A DNA stretch of 64,000 nt, taken from contig CAMNST010000005.1 of the NCBI GenBank assembly GCA_946555465.1, positions 62,001 through 126,000 of the forward strand. Reading direction: 5' to 3'. Made by a program: the position numbers and the translations under genes. The notes under the pieces are model-generated. The model saw nothing but the letters and a program-made list of their open reading frames with translations. It was not told where the DNA came from and did no database searches. This document shows, piece by piece, positions 32,435-40,987 of the stretch. This DNA is from an uncultured Clostridia bacterium (GTDB lineage Bacteria > Bacillota > Clostridia > Oscillospirales > Acutalibacteraceae). The first letter of the stretch is position 1. Each line of letters starts with the position of its first letter.

Positions 32435-32477
32435 GCCCTTAGAGTTTTGAAAACTTTGAGGGCGTTTTTTATTTTTT
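32435..32477 (+). terminator. Terminator closing the cargo cassette
   Basis: Stem GCCCTTAGAGTTTT/AAAACTTTGAGGGC with a three-base loop region and TTTTTTATTTTTT after it. Confidence 0.85.
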
Positions 32478-32683
32478 GACAAGAAATACTAATATCCCAT
32501 TTTAATATTGATATTACCAATAAAGAAAAATCGCATGAGGAAAAAATGATTTATATGCTTTAGCGTGTTTTGATTGAAAATTTATTACTATAGAAGATAC
32601 TGAGGGAATTTTTGCATTATATCACCATTTACGATAAAGTTTATCTGAGAGAAATCTCAATAAGACATAAAGGTGGTGAAAAA

Positions 32684-32962
32684 ATGAAACTTAATGAATT
32701 ACAGGAGCAAGTTGAAAAGTGGTGCAAAGAGAACGGTGTTGATGGATTTCAGGCGGATTTTCAATTCGTCGGCAGTGAAGAAATCAGCACACGTGGATTA
32801 ACAGCAGAGGTTAAAGCGTATTATCTGTGTTCTTTATTACCGAGTGAGGGCAAAACAGGTACATTCAAAACATTTGCCTATGCAAGAGTTGAAATACACG
32901 AACTTGACGAAAACGGCAACACCGTAAACATTACTCCGACAGACTGTTACACAATCGTATAG
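32684..32962 (+). CDS. Small conserved prophage-end protein
   Basis: A 92-residue protein starting MKLNELQEQVEKWCKENGV with an AGGTGGTG site. It has a mixed alpha/beta pattern and no Cys-metal motif. Its GC content is closer to the phage core than to the AT-rich cassette before it. It lies just inside the right attachment site with its own terminator. Function unknown. Confidence 0.55.
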   Translation: MKLNELQEQVEKWCKENGVDGFQADFQFVGSEEISTRGLTAEVKAYYLCSLLPSEGKTGTFKTFAYARVEIHELDENGNTVNITPTDCYTIV

Positions 32963-32978
32963 TCAGATCCAAAACAAA

Positions 32979-33011
32979 GCCCTCAGAGTTTTGCTCTGAG
33001 GGTGATTTTTT
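32979..33011 (+). terminator. Terminator at the prophage right end
   Basis: Stem GCCCTCAGAG/CTCTGAGGG with a TTTTG loop, followed by TGATTTTTT. Confidence 0.85.
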
Positions 33012-33143
33012 GGCAAAATAATGTTAACGGATTCTTCTGATTGTCTATATCGCAAATGGATAAAATCCGTATTGAAGATAAGTGTTTTGTCTTAAAAATG
33101 TCTTAAATAGTAAATTTTTATTGATTATAAAATAAATCATTTA

Positions 33144-33206
33144 CGATTGGAAATCGTGTAGTGCTTCAACGAGTACTCGAGGGTTCGAATCCCTTGCCCT
33201 GCGCCA
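33144..33206 (+). other. 3' part of a tRNA-Ser(GGA) gene: prophage attachment site (attR)
   Basis: The sequence contains an anticodon arm CGA-TTGGAAA-TCG (anticodon GGA), a long variable arm, the T arm GAGGG-TTCGAAT-CCCTT, the 3' acceptor strand GCCCTGC, discriminator G and CCA. The D arm and 5' acceptor strand are absent; non-tRNA AT-rich DNA precedes it. This is what remains at the far end when a phage integrates in a tRNA gene. The complete tRNA-Ser should be at the left end of the prophage, outside the window. Confidence 0.75.
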
Positions 33207-33211
33207 AAAAA
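33188..33211 (+). repeat. 24-bp att-core-like direct repeat, copy 1
   Basis: Covers part of the T arm, the acceptor strand, CCA and six As of the tRNA-Ser fragment. It is repeated exactly at 33370-33393. Confidence 0.8.
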
Positions 33212-33369
33212 GAAAGTGCCTATAAGGGCACTTTTCTTTTTTGCAAAATAAAATGGGATTCGAACCAGAAATGGGAGCGAACACCGAGTGCAACGAGGTA
33301 AGAAGTGACAGAAAAACAGTCCGGCGGACTGTTTTGACATTTCTCCAAAGGAACTTGCGACTGCGACAA
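33212..33369. other. 158-bp spacer between att-core repeats
   Basis: Holds a terminator (AAAGTGCC/GGCACTTT then T-rich, 33213-33242) and a palindrome-containing segment (CAGTCCG-GCGGACTG) in a stretch that looks like an interspersed intergenic repeat. No gene is credible; the frames across it are short and antisense. Confidence 0.5.
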
Positions 33370-33393
33370 AATCCCTTGCCCTGCGCCAAAAAA
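33370..33393 (+). repeat. 24-bp att-core-like direct repeat, copy 2
   Basis: Exact copy of 33188-33211, but only the very 3' end of the tRNA is present here. It may mark an older integration/excision event or a second attachment core. Confidence 0.75.
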
Positions 33394-33515
33394 TCCCCAT
33401 TTACCGCATAAATTAACGGTATATGGGGATTTTTCTTTTTGTTTTTCAATTAAATTTGTGTATATTGCTTTTTGTGAAAATTTTTCTTGTTTTTTATCCG
33501 ATGCTGTGTTATACT
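33394..33515. promoter_or_regulatory. Terminator-like hairpin and weak promoter
   Basis: Immediately after copy 2 a hairpin AATCCCCAT...ATGGGGATT is followed by TTTTCTTTTT (to about 33440). Further on, TTGTTT (33487-33492), 17-base spacer, TATACT (33510-33515) could start the small RNA below. No gene seen. Confidence 0.45.
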
Positions 33516-33521
33516 TGGGTT

Positions 33522-33585
33522 GAGGTAAGATGAAACCTTTTATAAAAGACCTTTTGGCTCCGCTTTTTGGAGTCAAGAGGTCGAT
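33522..33585 (+). ncRNA. Possible small RNA or short leader
   Basis: A transcript from the promoter above would form AGGT/ACCT and then a strong stem GACCTTTTGGCTCC.../...GGAGTCAAGAGGTC followed by GATTTTTA. A 64-codon frame (33530-33724) crosses the hairpin and is not believed. Between 33586 and 33766 I see nothing. Confidence 0.3.
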
Positions 33586-33766
33586 TTTTATATATATATT
33601 TGTGAATGCTGCTCCGTCGCGAATTAATCCAGAGCAGAAGCGCGCATATGTAAGTGACTTTTCAGCGTTTTTAAACAGTGAAAAGATTGCGGCAAATTTT
33701 TTATGGAATTATTGCATAAAATAATGTAAACTACCAAAAATAATTTATAGACTCTTGTCTAAATCC

Positions 33767-33795
33767 TTGACTTTTTAGGAAGAATATGGTATAAT
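33767..33795 (+). promoter_or_regulatory. Sigma-A promoter of the P-type ATPase gene
   Basis: TTGACT (33767-33772), 17-base spacer, TATAAT (33790-33795), immediately before the riboswitch. Confidence 0.8.
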
Positions 33796-33799
33796 CCAA

Positions 33800-33934
33800 A
33801 ATGTTCGGGGGAGTAGTTCCACGCAATTTATTACATAGCGTGAACTAAATCAACAACGTGCCGAAAGGCTGGTTTAGTTTTGAAGAATGAGACTCGTACA
33901 TAGTGTAATACTATGTACGGGTTTTTATTTTTTA
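33800..33934 (+). promoter_or_regulatory. yybP-ykoY (Mn2+) riboswitch with terminator
   Basis: The leader has the signature GGGGGAGTAG loop, a long paired stem returning at GTGCCGAAAGGC, the ATCAACAAC segment and a second loop ending AATGAGACTCG, in the order of yybP-ykoY aptamers. It is followed by a strong hairpin GTACATAGT/ACTATGTAC and a T-rich tract (33894-33934), the expression platform. Known yybP-ykoY RNAs sense Mn2+ and switch on exporters such as MntP and P-type ATPases. The downstream gene is a cation P-type ATPase, in agreement. Confidence 0.75.
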
Positions 33935-33969
33935 AAACAAAGAAAATTATCTTTGAAAGGTGAATTTTG

Positions 33970-36690
33970 ATGAGAGAGTATTTAAAGGATTACTCCGAGG
34001 TTATGGCTGATGTCGGTTCATATGAATCGGGATTATCCGAAAGTGAGGCGAATGCCCGTCTTGAAAAGAACGGCAAAAACAAACTTGCCGAAGGAAAAAA
34101 AGAATCATTAATCCAAAGGTTTTTAAAACAACTTGCTGACCCGATGATTATTATTCTTATTGTTGCGGCAGTCATTTCTGCGGTTACTGCAACGCTCGGC
34201 GGTGAGGGCGAAGGTTATGCAGACGTAATCATTATTATGTTTGTTGTTATTATTAATGCCGTTCTCGGCGTTTATCAGGAGAGTAAAGCAGAAAAGGCTA
34301 TTGAAGCACTTCAGGAAATTGCCGCCGCCACTTCAAAGGTAATTCGTGACGGAAAACTTATTGATGTTAAATCAGAAGACCTTGTTATCGGTGATATTGT
34401 TGTTCTTGAAGCAGGTGACAGTGTTCCTGCAGACTGCCGTATCATCTCAAGTGCATCCATGAAAATAGAGGAAGCGGCTCTTACAGGTGAGTCTGTTCCG
34501 GTTAATAAAATTGTTGATTCTATCGATCCGCTCGGCAGTGACGATGTTCCGCTTGGTGACCGTAAAAATATGTGCTATATGGGCTCAAATGTTGTTTACG
34601 GACACGGCAAGGCAGTTGTTGTTGCAACGGGTATGGATACCGAAATGGGCAAAATTGCGGATGCGCTTACAACCGCTGAAGAGGGGCAGACTCCGCTTCA
34701 GATAAAACTTGCCCAACTTTCAAAAATTTTATCTTTCCTTGTTATCGGCATATGTATATTTATTTTTGCATTTGATATTGTTCGTGCATTAATAACAGGA
34801 ACTCCGATTTCATTTACACAAGCAAATGCACTTAATCCGCTTGATACATTTATGGTTGCGGTTTCACTTGCTGTTGCTGCTATTCCTGAAGGTCTTGCAG
34901 CAGTTGTTACGATTGTTCTTTCAATCGGTGTAACAAAAATGAGCAAGCGAAATGCGGTTATCCGCCAACTTACAGCCGTTGAAACGCTTGGCTGTACGCA
35001 GATTATCTGTTCAGATAAAACCGGTACGCTTACTCAGAATAAAATGACGGTTGTTGAATATAAGGGAAGTGACGAAAAACTTCTTGCCTCCGCTATGGCG
35101 CTTTGCTGCGATGCCGAACTTCAGGAAGACGGCACAATCAAAGGCGAGCCGACCGAGGCTGCTCTTGTTGCCTATGCTCAGAAACTTGATATGATGAAGT
35201 ACGACCTTGAAAAGACCTTCCCGCGAGTTATGGAAGCACCTTTCGATTCATCAAGAAAGATGATGAGTACCGTTCATAAAACAGAAAATGGCTTTGTTCA
35301 GTACACAAAAGGTGCGCCTGATGTTGTTCTTTCACGCTGCACTTCATATCTTGAATACGGCAAACCGATGCCTATGACAGATGAAAAGAAAAACGAAATT
35401 ATTGCATCAAACAAAGAGATGGCAGACAAGGCGCTGCGTGTTCTGTGCTGTGCGATGAGAACTTATAAGCAGCAGCCTGAATCAGAAGAGCCTGAGTCAC
35501 TTGAAAATGATCTTTGCTATGTTGGTCTTACGGGTATGATTGACCCTGTACGTCCTGAAGTTGTTGATGCGATTAAAGAATGCCGTCAGGCAGGTATCCG
35601 CCCGATTATGATTACGGGCGACCATAAAGATACTGCTGTTGCCATTGCAAAAGATTTAGGCATTATCAGCGATGAAAGCGGCGCAATTACCGGTGCCGAA
35701 CTTGATAAAATCAGCGAAGAAGATTTTTACACAGAGATTGAAAAATATTCTGTTTATGCCCGCGTTCAGCCTGAACACAAGGTAAGAATTGTTAAGGCTT
35801 GGAAAGCAAAAGGCATGATTACTGCAATGACAGGTGACGGTGTAAATGATGCTCCGTCAATCAAAAATGCCGATATCGGTGTAGGTATGGGTATTACAGG
35901 TACCGACGTAACAAAAAATGTTGCCGATATGGTGCTTGCGGATGACAACTTTGCAACAATCGTTTCTGCAGTTGAAGAGGGCAGAAGAATTTATGATAAT
36001 ATCCGTAATTCAATTCAGTTCCTTCTTTCTTCAAACCTTTCGGAGGTTGTTTCAATCTTTATTGCAACCCTTGCAGGATTTACCTTGTTTGAACCTGTTC
36101 ATCTTCTTTGGATAAATCTTATTACCGACTGTTTCCCGGCTCTTGCTCTTGGGCTTGAAAAGGGCGAGAGAGATATAATGAAGCGCAGACCGCGTAATTC
36201 AAAAGACGGAATTTTTGCCGGCGGAATGGGATTTGATGTTGTTTATCAGGGTCTGATGGTTACAGTTCTTACGCTTATTGCCTATGTTCTCGGCATCATA
36301 ATGGCAGGTGCAGATGCGGGTATTCACCTTACCTTTAAAGAAATTCTTGCTGTTAACGACGAAAACAACTTCCTTCTCCACCAGAACGGTATGACAATGG
36401 CATTCCTTACTCTTGCAATGTCTGAAATTTTCCATTCGTTCAATATGCGTTCACGCAGACAGTCTATTGCAAAAATGGGTTCGGTAAACTGGTATCTTGT
36501 CGGTGCTATGGTTCTCAGTCTTGTGCTTTCAACAGTTGTTATTTATATTCCATTCCTTTCAGAAGCATTTGATTTTGCCCATATTTCTCTTAAAGAATAT
36601 GTTACCGCTCTTGCTCTTTCAATATGCGTTATTCCGATTGTTGAAATTGTTAAGGCAATTCAGAGAGCAGTTGAAAAGAAAAAACAATAA
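33970..36690 (+). CDS. Cation-transporting P-type ATPase (Ca2+/Mn2+ type)
   Basis: A 906-residue P2-type ATPase. Seen in order: N-terminal cation ATPase domain, TGES actuator motif, PEGLAAVV in M4 (Ca2+-pump-like ion-binding proline), phosphorylation site DKTGTLT (Asp near residue 349), nucleotide domain, [10 protein letters not shown] hinge, and about ten membrane spans including a C-terminal block of six. Length is full. It exports cations at the plasma membrane with phosphoenzyme formation. The yybP-ykoY riboswitch in front suggests Mn2+ export or Ca2+/Mn2+ double specificity. ATG 33970 is used; TTG 33967 is one codon earlier. Confidence 0.9.
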   Translation: MREYLKDYSEVMADVGSYESGLSESEANARLEKNGKNKLAEGKKESLIQRFLKQLADPMIIILIVAAVISAVTATLGGEGEGYADVIIIMFVVIINAVLGVYQESKAEKAIEALQEIAAATSKVIRDGKLIDVKSEDLVIGDIVVLEAGDSVPADCRIISSASMKIEEAALTGESVPVNKIVDSIDPLGSDDVPLGDRKNMCYMGSNVVYGHGKAVVVATGMDTEMGKIADALTTAEEGQTPLQIKLAQLSKILSFLVIGICIFIFAFDIVRALITGTPISFTQANALNPLDTFMVAVSLAVAAIPEGLAAVVTIVLSIGVTKMSKRNAVIRQLTAVETLGCTQIICSDKTGTLTQNKMTVVEYKGSDEKLLASAMALCCDAELQEDGTIKGEPTEAALVAYAQKLDMMKYDLEKTFPRVMEAPFDSSRKMMSTVHKTENGFVQYTKGAPDVVLSRCTSYLEYGKPMPMTDEKKNEIIASNKEMADKALRVLCCAMRTYKQQPESEEPESLENDLCYVGLTGMIDPVRPEVVDAIKECRQAGIRPIMITGDHKDTAVAIAKDLGIISDESGAITGAELDKISEEDFYTEIEKYSVYARVQPEHKVRIVKAWKAKGMITAMTGDGVNDAPSIKNADIGVGMGITGTDVTKNVADMVLADDNFATIVSAVEEGRRIYDNIRNSIQFLLSSNLSEVVSIFIATLAGFTLFEPVHLLWINLITDCFPALALGLEKGERDIMKRRPRNSKDGIFAGGMGFDVVYQGLMVTVLTLIAYVLGIIMAGADAGIHLTFKEILAVNDENNFLLHQNGMTMAFLTLAMSEIFHSFNMRSRRQSIAKMGSVNWYLVGAMVLSLVLSTVVIYIPFLSEAFDFAHISLKEYVTALALSICVIPIVEIVKAIQRAVEKKKQ

Positions 36691-36704
36691 GATTAAAAAT
36701 ATTG

Positions 36705-36732
36705 AGCCATCTCCGTTTGGAGATGGCTTTTA
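36705..36732 (+). terminator. Terminator after the P-type ATPase
   Basis: Stem GCCATCTCC/GGAGATGGC with GTTT loop and a T tract. Confidence 0.9.
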
Positions 36733-36872
36733 TTATCGCAGATGTTGATTTTGTCTTTGCTGCAGGCGCAAATCAGGTTGTAAAGAAAACATATGAATCT
36801 TAAAAACTGATTTATAATCACTGTCGATATATATTTATTGAAACTGTGTTTTATTTCTGTTATAATAAACTT

Positions 36873-37928
36873 ATGAAAAAAGTAATATCAGTTTGTTTAT
36901 CTGTTTTGCTGACAGTGTCTTTATTCGGTTGCAGTGCAGATGTTATTAAAACAAAAAAAGAGCGCTTTTCAACAAGTTTTCTTGATTTGTTTGATACCGC
37001 ATCAACCATAATTGCATATGACACAAGTCAGCAGGATTTTGATAATCACATTAAGCAGTTTTATGATAAACTTGAAGAATATGACCATCTTTATGATATT
37101 TATAAATCATATGAAGGTTTAACAAATTTATATACTGTAAATCAGAAGGCTAAAGACGGACCTGTTGAGGTTGACGGCAGAATCATAGATTTGCTTGAAT
37201 ACGGTAAAGATGTTTATGATTTAAGCGGCGGAAAAACAAATATCTGTTTCGGTTCAGTACTTGTTTTATGGCACGAAAGCAGAAGTGCGGCTGCAGATAA
37301 TCCCGAAAATGCATCACTCCCCGGTATGGAAAAATTAAACGATGCAGCAGACCATATCAGTATGGATAATCTGATTATAGACAAAGAAAAAAACACCGTG
37401 TTTTTTGCAGACAGTGAAATGCGTCTTGATGTAGGTGCAATAGCAAAGGGTTATGCCGTTGAGCAGGTTTGCAGATGGGCGGAAGAAAATCTGTGGAGCA
37501 GTGCGGCAGTAAGTATCGGCGGCAATGTCTGCACATTCGGTTATAAGAACGACGACGGAAAAACCCTGTGGAATATAGGCATTGAAAATCCCGACACGGA
37601 ATCAGATGATTACCTTGCCAACGTGAAAATAACCGGTTTGTCTGTTGTTTCAAGCGGTGACTATCAGCGGTATTTTACTGTTGACGGAAAAAAATACTGC
37701 CATATTATCAATCCCGATACACTGATGCCTGCCGAATATTTTTCGGGCGTTTCGGTAATATGCGATGACTCGGCACTTGGTGACGCTCTTTCAACAACGC
37801 TTTTTAATATGAGTATGGATGACGGGTTAAAACTTATTGAAAATACCCCGAATGCCGAGGCGGTATGGGTTGACAAAAATTATAATGTAACTTACAGTTC
37901 CGGTTTTGAAGAATATATTACGGATTAA
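36873..37928 (+). CDS. apbE: FAD:protein FMN transferase, lipoprotein form
   Basis: A 351-residue ApbE. The N-terminus is a lipoprotein signal (MKKVISVCLSVLLTVSLFGC, Cys20 lipidated). The conserved parts are visible: GLTNLYTVN, LSGGKTNICFGSVL, RLDVGAIAKGYAVEQ, INPDTLMPA and a D(S/A)xxTTLFNM-like region near the end. It attaches FMN to a Thr/Ser of target proteins outside the membrane using FAD. The probable target is the next gene. ATG 36873 is chosen over upstream frames because it starts the signal peptide; TATAAT-like sequence lies just upstream. Confidence 0.9.
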   Translation: MKKVISVCLSVLLTVSLFGCSADVIKTKKERFSTSFLDLFDTASTIIAYDTSQQDFDNHIKQFYDKLEEYDHLYDIYKSYEGLTNLYTVNQKAKDGPVEVDGRIIDLLEYGKDVYDLSGGKTNICFGSVLVLWHESRSAAADNPENASLPGMEKLNDAADHISMDNLIIDKEKNTVFFADSEMRLDVGAIAKGYAVEQVCRWAEENLWSSAAVSIGGNVCTFGYKNDDGKTLWNIGIENPDTESDDYLANVKITGLSVVSSGDYQRYFTVDGKKYCHIINPDTLMPAEYFSGVSVICDDSALGDALSTTLFNMSMDDGLKLIENTPNAEAVWVDKNYNVTYSSGFEEYITD

Positions 37929-37941
37929 GGAGAATAAGATT

Positions 37942-38532
37942 ATGAAAGAAAAAGCACATTTCAATCCAAAATCATTTACTTGGATTATCTCACTGGCAAT
38001 TATGATTGTACTTTGTGTCGGTGTAATATTCGCTTCAAAGGCAATTTATAATCTGGCAAATGAAAAGTATAACAAGCCTGTTGAAATCGGCTTTACCATT
38101 GCGTCGGAAGAGGATATGGATATTTCTTCAATGAACAAGGATAACTACGGTGTTACAGCCGTAAAAGGTGCTTATGATGCAGGCGGAAACCTTGTTGCCT
38201 ACATTGTTTCAGGCACAACAACAGGTTATAACACAAGTGTGCCCATTGAAATGAGCACTATTATTTCAGCAGACGGAACGCTGGTCTGCGGTATTGATAT
38301 CCTCAAACAGGAAGAGACAGAGTATCTGGGTGTTCGCATTGAAACAGATGCTTTCAAAAATCAGTTTGAGGGCAGATATCTTCCCGTTGTAAAGGCAGGC
38401 GGAACAGATAAAGGTTCAACGATTGATGTGCTTTCCAACTCAACAATTTCTACGCAGGCGGTTATTGACGGTGTAAACAATGCGCAGGCATTTGTCTGTG
38501 AGAATTTTGAGTCTGCACAGGTGTCTGAATAA
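37942..38532 (+). CDS. FMN-binding membrane protein
   Basis: A 196-residue protein with one N-terminal membrane anchor (SFTWIISLAIMIVLCVGVIF) and an extracellular FMN_bind-like domain. The segment DVLSNSTISTQAV (around residue 160) corresponds to the flavinylation motif region, where ApbE couples FMN to a Thr or Ser; it deviates from the usual SGAT form. Its gene follows apbE by 13 bases with AAGGAG, strongly suggesting enzyme and substrate. Probably carries electrons on the outer face of the membrane. Confidence 0.8.
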   Translation: MKEKAHFNPKSFTWIISLAIMIVLCVGVIFASKAIYNLANEKYNKPVEIGFTIASEEDMDISSMNKDNYGVTAVKGAYDAGGNLVAYIVSGTTTGYNTSVPIEMSTIISADGTLVCGIDILKQEETEYLGVRIETDAFKNQFEGRYLPVVKAGGTDKGSTIDVLSNSTISTQAVIDGVNNAQAFVCENFESAQVSE

Positions 38533-38904
38533 ATGAAAAAAGCGGATATTGTGCTTGTTGCCGTTATAGCGGTTATAGTCGGTGTTCTGATTTTTGTTCT
38601 CTATGGTTTAAATAATAATCAGGGTGCATATGTTCAGATTGAAATTGACGGCGAAACGGTTGAAGTGATTTCTCTTGATGAAAATCTGACCAAAGAAATA
38701 TCAACTCCCGGCGGCGGGAAAAATACACTTGTTATCAGTGACGGCAGTGCAAAAATGACTGAAGCGGACTGCCCCGATGGTATATGTGTGAATCATAAAA
38801 AAATCAGCAGAGTCGGTGAGTCGATTATTTGTTTGCCGCATAAAGTTGTGGTAACAGTTATAGGGGATAATGAAGCCGACAACGGCATTGATGCTGTTGC
38901 TTAA
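38533..38904 (+). CDS. NusG domain II-like membrane-anchored protein
   Basis: A 123-residue protein with an N-terminal membrane span (IVLVAVIAVIVGVLIFVLYG) and an extracellular NusG_II-type beta domain; the core DCPDGICVNHKKIS...ICLPHKVVV is typical. It starts immediately after the previous stop codon. Such proteins accompany FMN-binding and Gx-type membrane proteins in Firmicutes; despite the domain name it is not a transcription factor. Confidence 0.85.
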   Translation: MKKADIVLVAVIAVIVGVLIFVLYGLNNNQGAYVQIEIDGETVEVISLDENLTKEISTPGGGKNTLVISDGSAKMTEADCPDGICVNHKKISRVGESIICLPHKVVVTVIGDNEADNGIDAVA

Positions 38905-38935
38905 AATTGATTTTATATAAATTGAAAGGGATTTT

Positions 38936-39442
38936 ATGAAAAACAACAAGGTTAAAAAAATTGCTCTGTTTGGTATGCTTACGGCACTTGCCTTTACCCT
39001 GAGTTATTTTGAAAGTTTAATTCCTTTTAATTTCGGCATACCGGGAATGAAACTCGGTCTTGCAAATCTGGTTGTTGTTGTTGCTCTTTATATTATGAAA
39101 CCGAGTGAGGCTTTTGCCGTTGCAATGATAAGAATTTTTCTTGCTGCAATGACATTCGGCAATTTTTCAAGCCTTGCCTACAGCCTTTGCGGCGGACTTC
39201 TCAGTTTTGCTGTTATGTGCGCTGCGAAAAAAACAAAACTTTCTGTTATCGGTGTAAGCATTCTCGGCGGTGTGTGTCACAATATGGGGCAGATTATTGT
39301 TGCTGCCGTTATTATGGAAACTTCGCGAATTGCTTATTATCTGCCGGTTCTGATTGCTGCAGGGCTTGTTACCGGAATGCTTCTCGGAATTGCCTCAAAA
39401 CTTGTTATAGATAGGTTTGAAAAGGTTAAAAATGCGAAATAA
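38936..39442 (+). CDS. Gx transporter-family membrane protein
   Basis: A 168-residue, highly hydrophobic protein with about five membrane spans, matching the Gx_transp family (formerly annotated as heptaprenyl diphosphate synthase component I): IPGMKLGLANLVVVVALY and GGVCHNMGQIIVAA are characteristic. AAAGGG precedes the ATG. With apbE, the FMN-binding and NusG-II-like genes it forms a four-gene set that may be a membrane redox unit. Confidence 0.8.
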   Translation: MKNNKVKKIALFGMLTALAFTLSYFESLIPFNFGIPGMKLGLANLVVVVALYIMKPSEAFAVAMIRIFLAAMTFGNFSSLAYSLCGGLLSFAVMCAAKKTKLSVIGVSILGGVCHNMGQIIVAAVIMETSRIAYYLPVLIAAGLVTGMLLGIASKLVIDRFEKVKNAK

Positions 39443-39463
39443 TGGTGTCAAGGAGAGAATTCT

Positions 39464-40927
39464 ATGAGATTTTCTGTTATACCTTATCCGGAAAAAATTG
39501 AAATAACTCCCGGCAGGGCGGTTATAAACCATTTAACGCCTGTTGCCTGCAAGCGTGATGAACGTATTGTAACTGAAGGGTACAGACTTATTTTTAATGA
39601 AAACGGTTTTACCGTTTTTTCGTCTGATAAACGCGGTGAGTTTTACGCTTTTCAAACAATTAAGCAAATTACAGCAGGGCATAAAAACTATGCTGTACCG
39701 TTTTTTGAAATAAGCGACAGTCCTAAGTTTTCACACAGGGGATTTATGCTTGATTGTGCAAGGCATTCTTTTTCACTTGATGAAATAAAGAAAGTTATCG
39801 ACGCGGCAGCAATGCTTAAAATGAACAAATTTCATTGGCATTTAACCGATGATCAGGGTTGGCGTATTGAAATAAAAAGCAGGCCCGAACTTATGGCTGT
39901 AAGCAGCCGCAGAAAAAAATCAACGTTCGGTGATGTGGTTGACAATAATGCGTACTGTGCCTTTTTTACGCAGGAACAGATTAAAGATATAGTAAATTAC
40001 TGTGCAGCGCGGTATATAGAAGTTATACCTGAAATTGATATGCCGGGTCACACTTCAGCACTGCTTGCGGCTTATCCTGAGTTAAGTTGCAGCGGGGAAA
40101 AATGTGAGGTTGAAACAAAACAGGGAATATTTAAGAACGTTTTATGTGTCAGCAATGAAAAAACATATGATTTTCTTTACGATGTTCTTGACGAGGTGTG
40201 TGAACTTTTTCCGGGCAGGTATATTCATATCGGCGGTGATGAAACCCCAACTGATAATTGGCAGAAATGTCCGCACTGCAGTAAAATGAAGAAAGAAAAA
40301 AATCTTGCATCCTATTCTGCCCTTCAGGGTTGGTTTACAAAATATATAACAGATTATCTTAAATTTAAAGGCAAGCAGGCAATCGTGTGGAATGAAAGCC
40401 TTAAGGGAGACTATCTTGGTAAAGATGATATAATTGTTCAGCGCTGGATGGATAAGGAAAATCTTTCCTATGATTTTGCAAACAAAGGCGGAAAAATCAT
40501 AGAGTCAGACTTTTTCCATTATTATTTTGATTATCCTTTTGCCATGACTCCGCTTAAAAAGGCATATCGTTTTTCGCCGCATAATAAACTGCTGAACAGT
40601 AATGGCAGAAAAAACGTTGTTGGTGTTGAGGCAGAACTCTGGACAGAGTTTGTAAGAAATTTTGATACTTTGTGTATCCGTCTTTTTCCGAGAATTTGTG
40701 CTGTTGCCGAAACAGCGTGGTGCAAAAACAAGCCGAAATATAAAGATTTTGAAATAAGACAACTTATGCTTAACGATTTGTTTGAGCAAAACGGTATAAA
40801 AATAGTTGATTTAAACGAATGGAATCCAAATCCGATCTCAAGTCTTGCCGGTTTGATTAAATTTTATAAAACATTTGTAACCGCAGATGTTATTAAAGAT
40901 TTTTTCATACCTGATAAAAAGAATTAA
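39464..40927 (+). CDS. Beta-N-acetylhexosaminidase (GH20)
   Basis: A 487-residue intracellular-type GH20 enzyme. The catalytic barrel begins near residue 85 (HRGFMLDCARHSFSLDE), with KMNKFHWHLTDDQGWRIEI and the catalytic acid pair in HIGGDETP (Asp ~258, Glu ~259). NVVGVEAELWTEFV near residue 385 and AETAWCKNK complete the barrel. No signal peptide. It releases terminal GlcNAc/GalNAc from glycans by substrate-assisted catalysis. AAGGAG precedes the ATG; the link to the redox genes upstream is only positional. Confidence 0.9.
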   Translation: MRFSVIPYPEKIEITPGRAVINHLTPVACKRDERIVTEGYRLIFNENGFTVFSSDKRGEFYAFQTIKQITAGHKNYAVPFFEISDSPKFSHRGFMLDCARHSFSLDEIKKVIDAAAMLKMNKFHWHLTDDQGWRIEIKSRPELMAVSSRRKKSTFGDVVDNNAYCAFFTQEQIKDIVNYCAARYIEVIPEIDMPGHTSALLAAYPELSCSGEKCEVETKQGIFKNVLCVSNEKTYDFLYDVLDEVCELFPGRYIHIGGDETPTDNWQKCPHCSKMKKEKNLASYSALQGWFTKYITDYLKFKGKQAIVWNESLKGDYLGKDDIIVQRWMDKENLSYDFANKGGKIIESDFFHYYFDYPFAMTPLKKAYRFSPHNKLLNSNGRKNVVGVEAELWTEFVRNFDTLCIRLFPRICAVAETAWCKNKPKYKDFEIRQLMLNDLFEQNGIKIVDLNEWNPNPISSLAGLIKFYKTFVTADVIKDFFIPDKKN

Positions 40928-40935
40928 TTAAAAAA

Positions 40936-40980
40936 GACCTTGCAAAGTGCTAAAAAGCATATTGCAAGGTCATCTTTTTA
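40936..40980. terminator. Bidirectional terminator between hexosaminidase and fumarase
   Basis: Stem GACCTTGCAA/TTGCAAGGTC with T runs on both sides; serves the convergent genes. Confidence 0.85.
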
Positions 40981-40987
40981 TATCTGT

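Larger units (their letters stand above)
1..33206. mobile_element. Siphovirus-type prophage, right-hand part (left end outside window)
   Basis: A continuous block of replication, DNA-modification, packaging, head, tail and lysis genes, nearly all on the plus strand with start-stop overlaps. The order terS-terL-portal-scaffold-capsid-connectors-tail tube-tail chaperones-tape measure-baseplate-lysis is that of SPP1/Siphovirus-like Firmicute phages. The right end is set at the 3' part of a tRNA-Ser gene (33144-33206), a common integration target. Integrase, early repressor and left attachment site are not in the window. Several genes carry frameshifts or altered start codons, so the prophage may be partly decayed. 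Confidence 0.9.

Noticed and set aside
33144-33206. Functional tRNA gene
   Set aside because: The D arm and 5' acceptor strand are missing, so it cannot fold as a complete tRNA here.
33137-33576. Minus-strand frames over the attachment region
   Set aside because: They cross tRNA sequence, terminators and palindromes; no ribosome binding sites.
33530-33724. 64-codon frame MKPFIKDLL... after the att region
   Set aside because: It is crossed by a strong terminator-like hairpin and has poor coding character; treated as possible small RNA instead.
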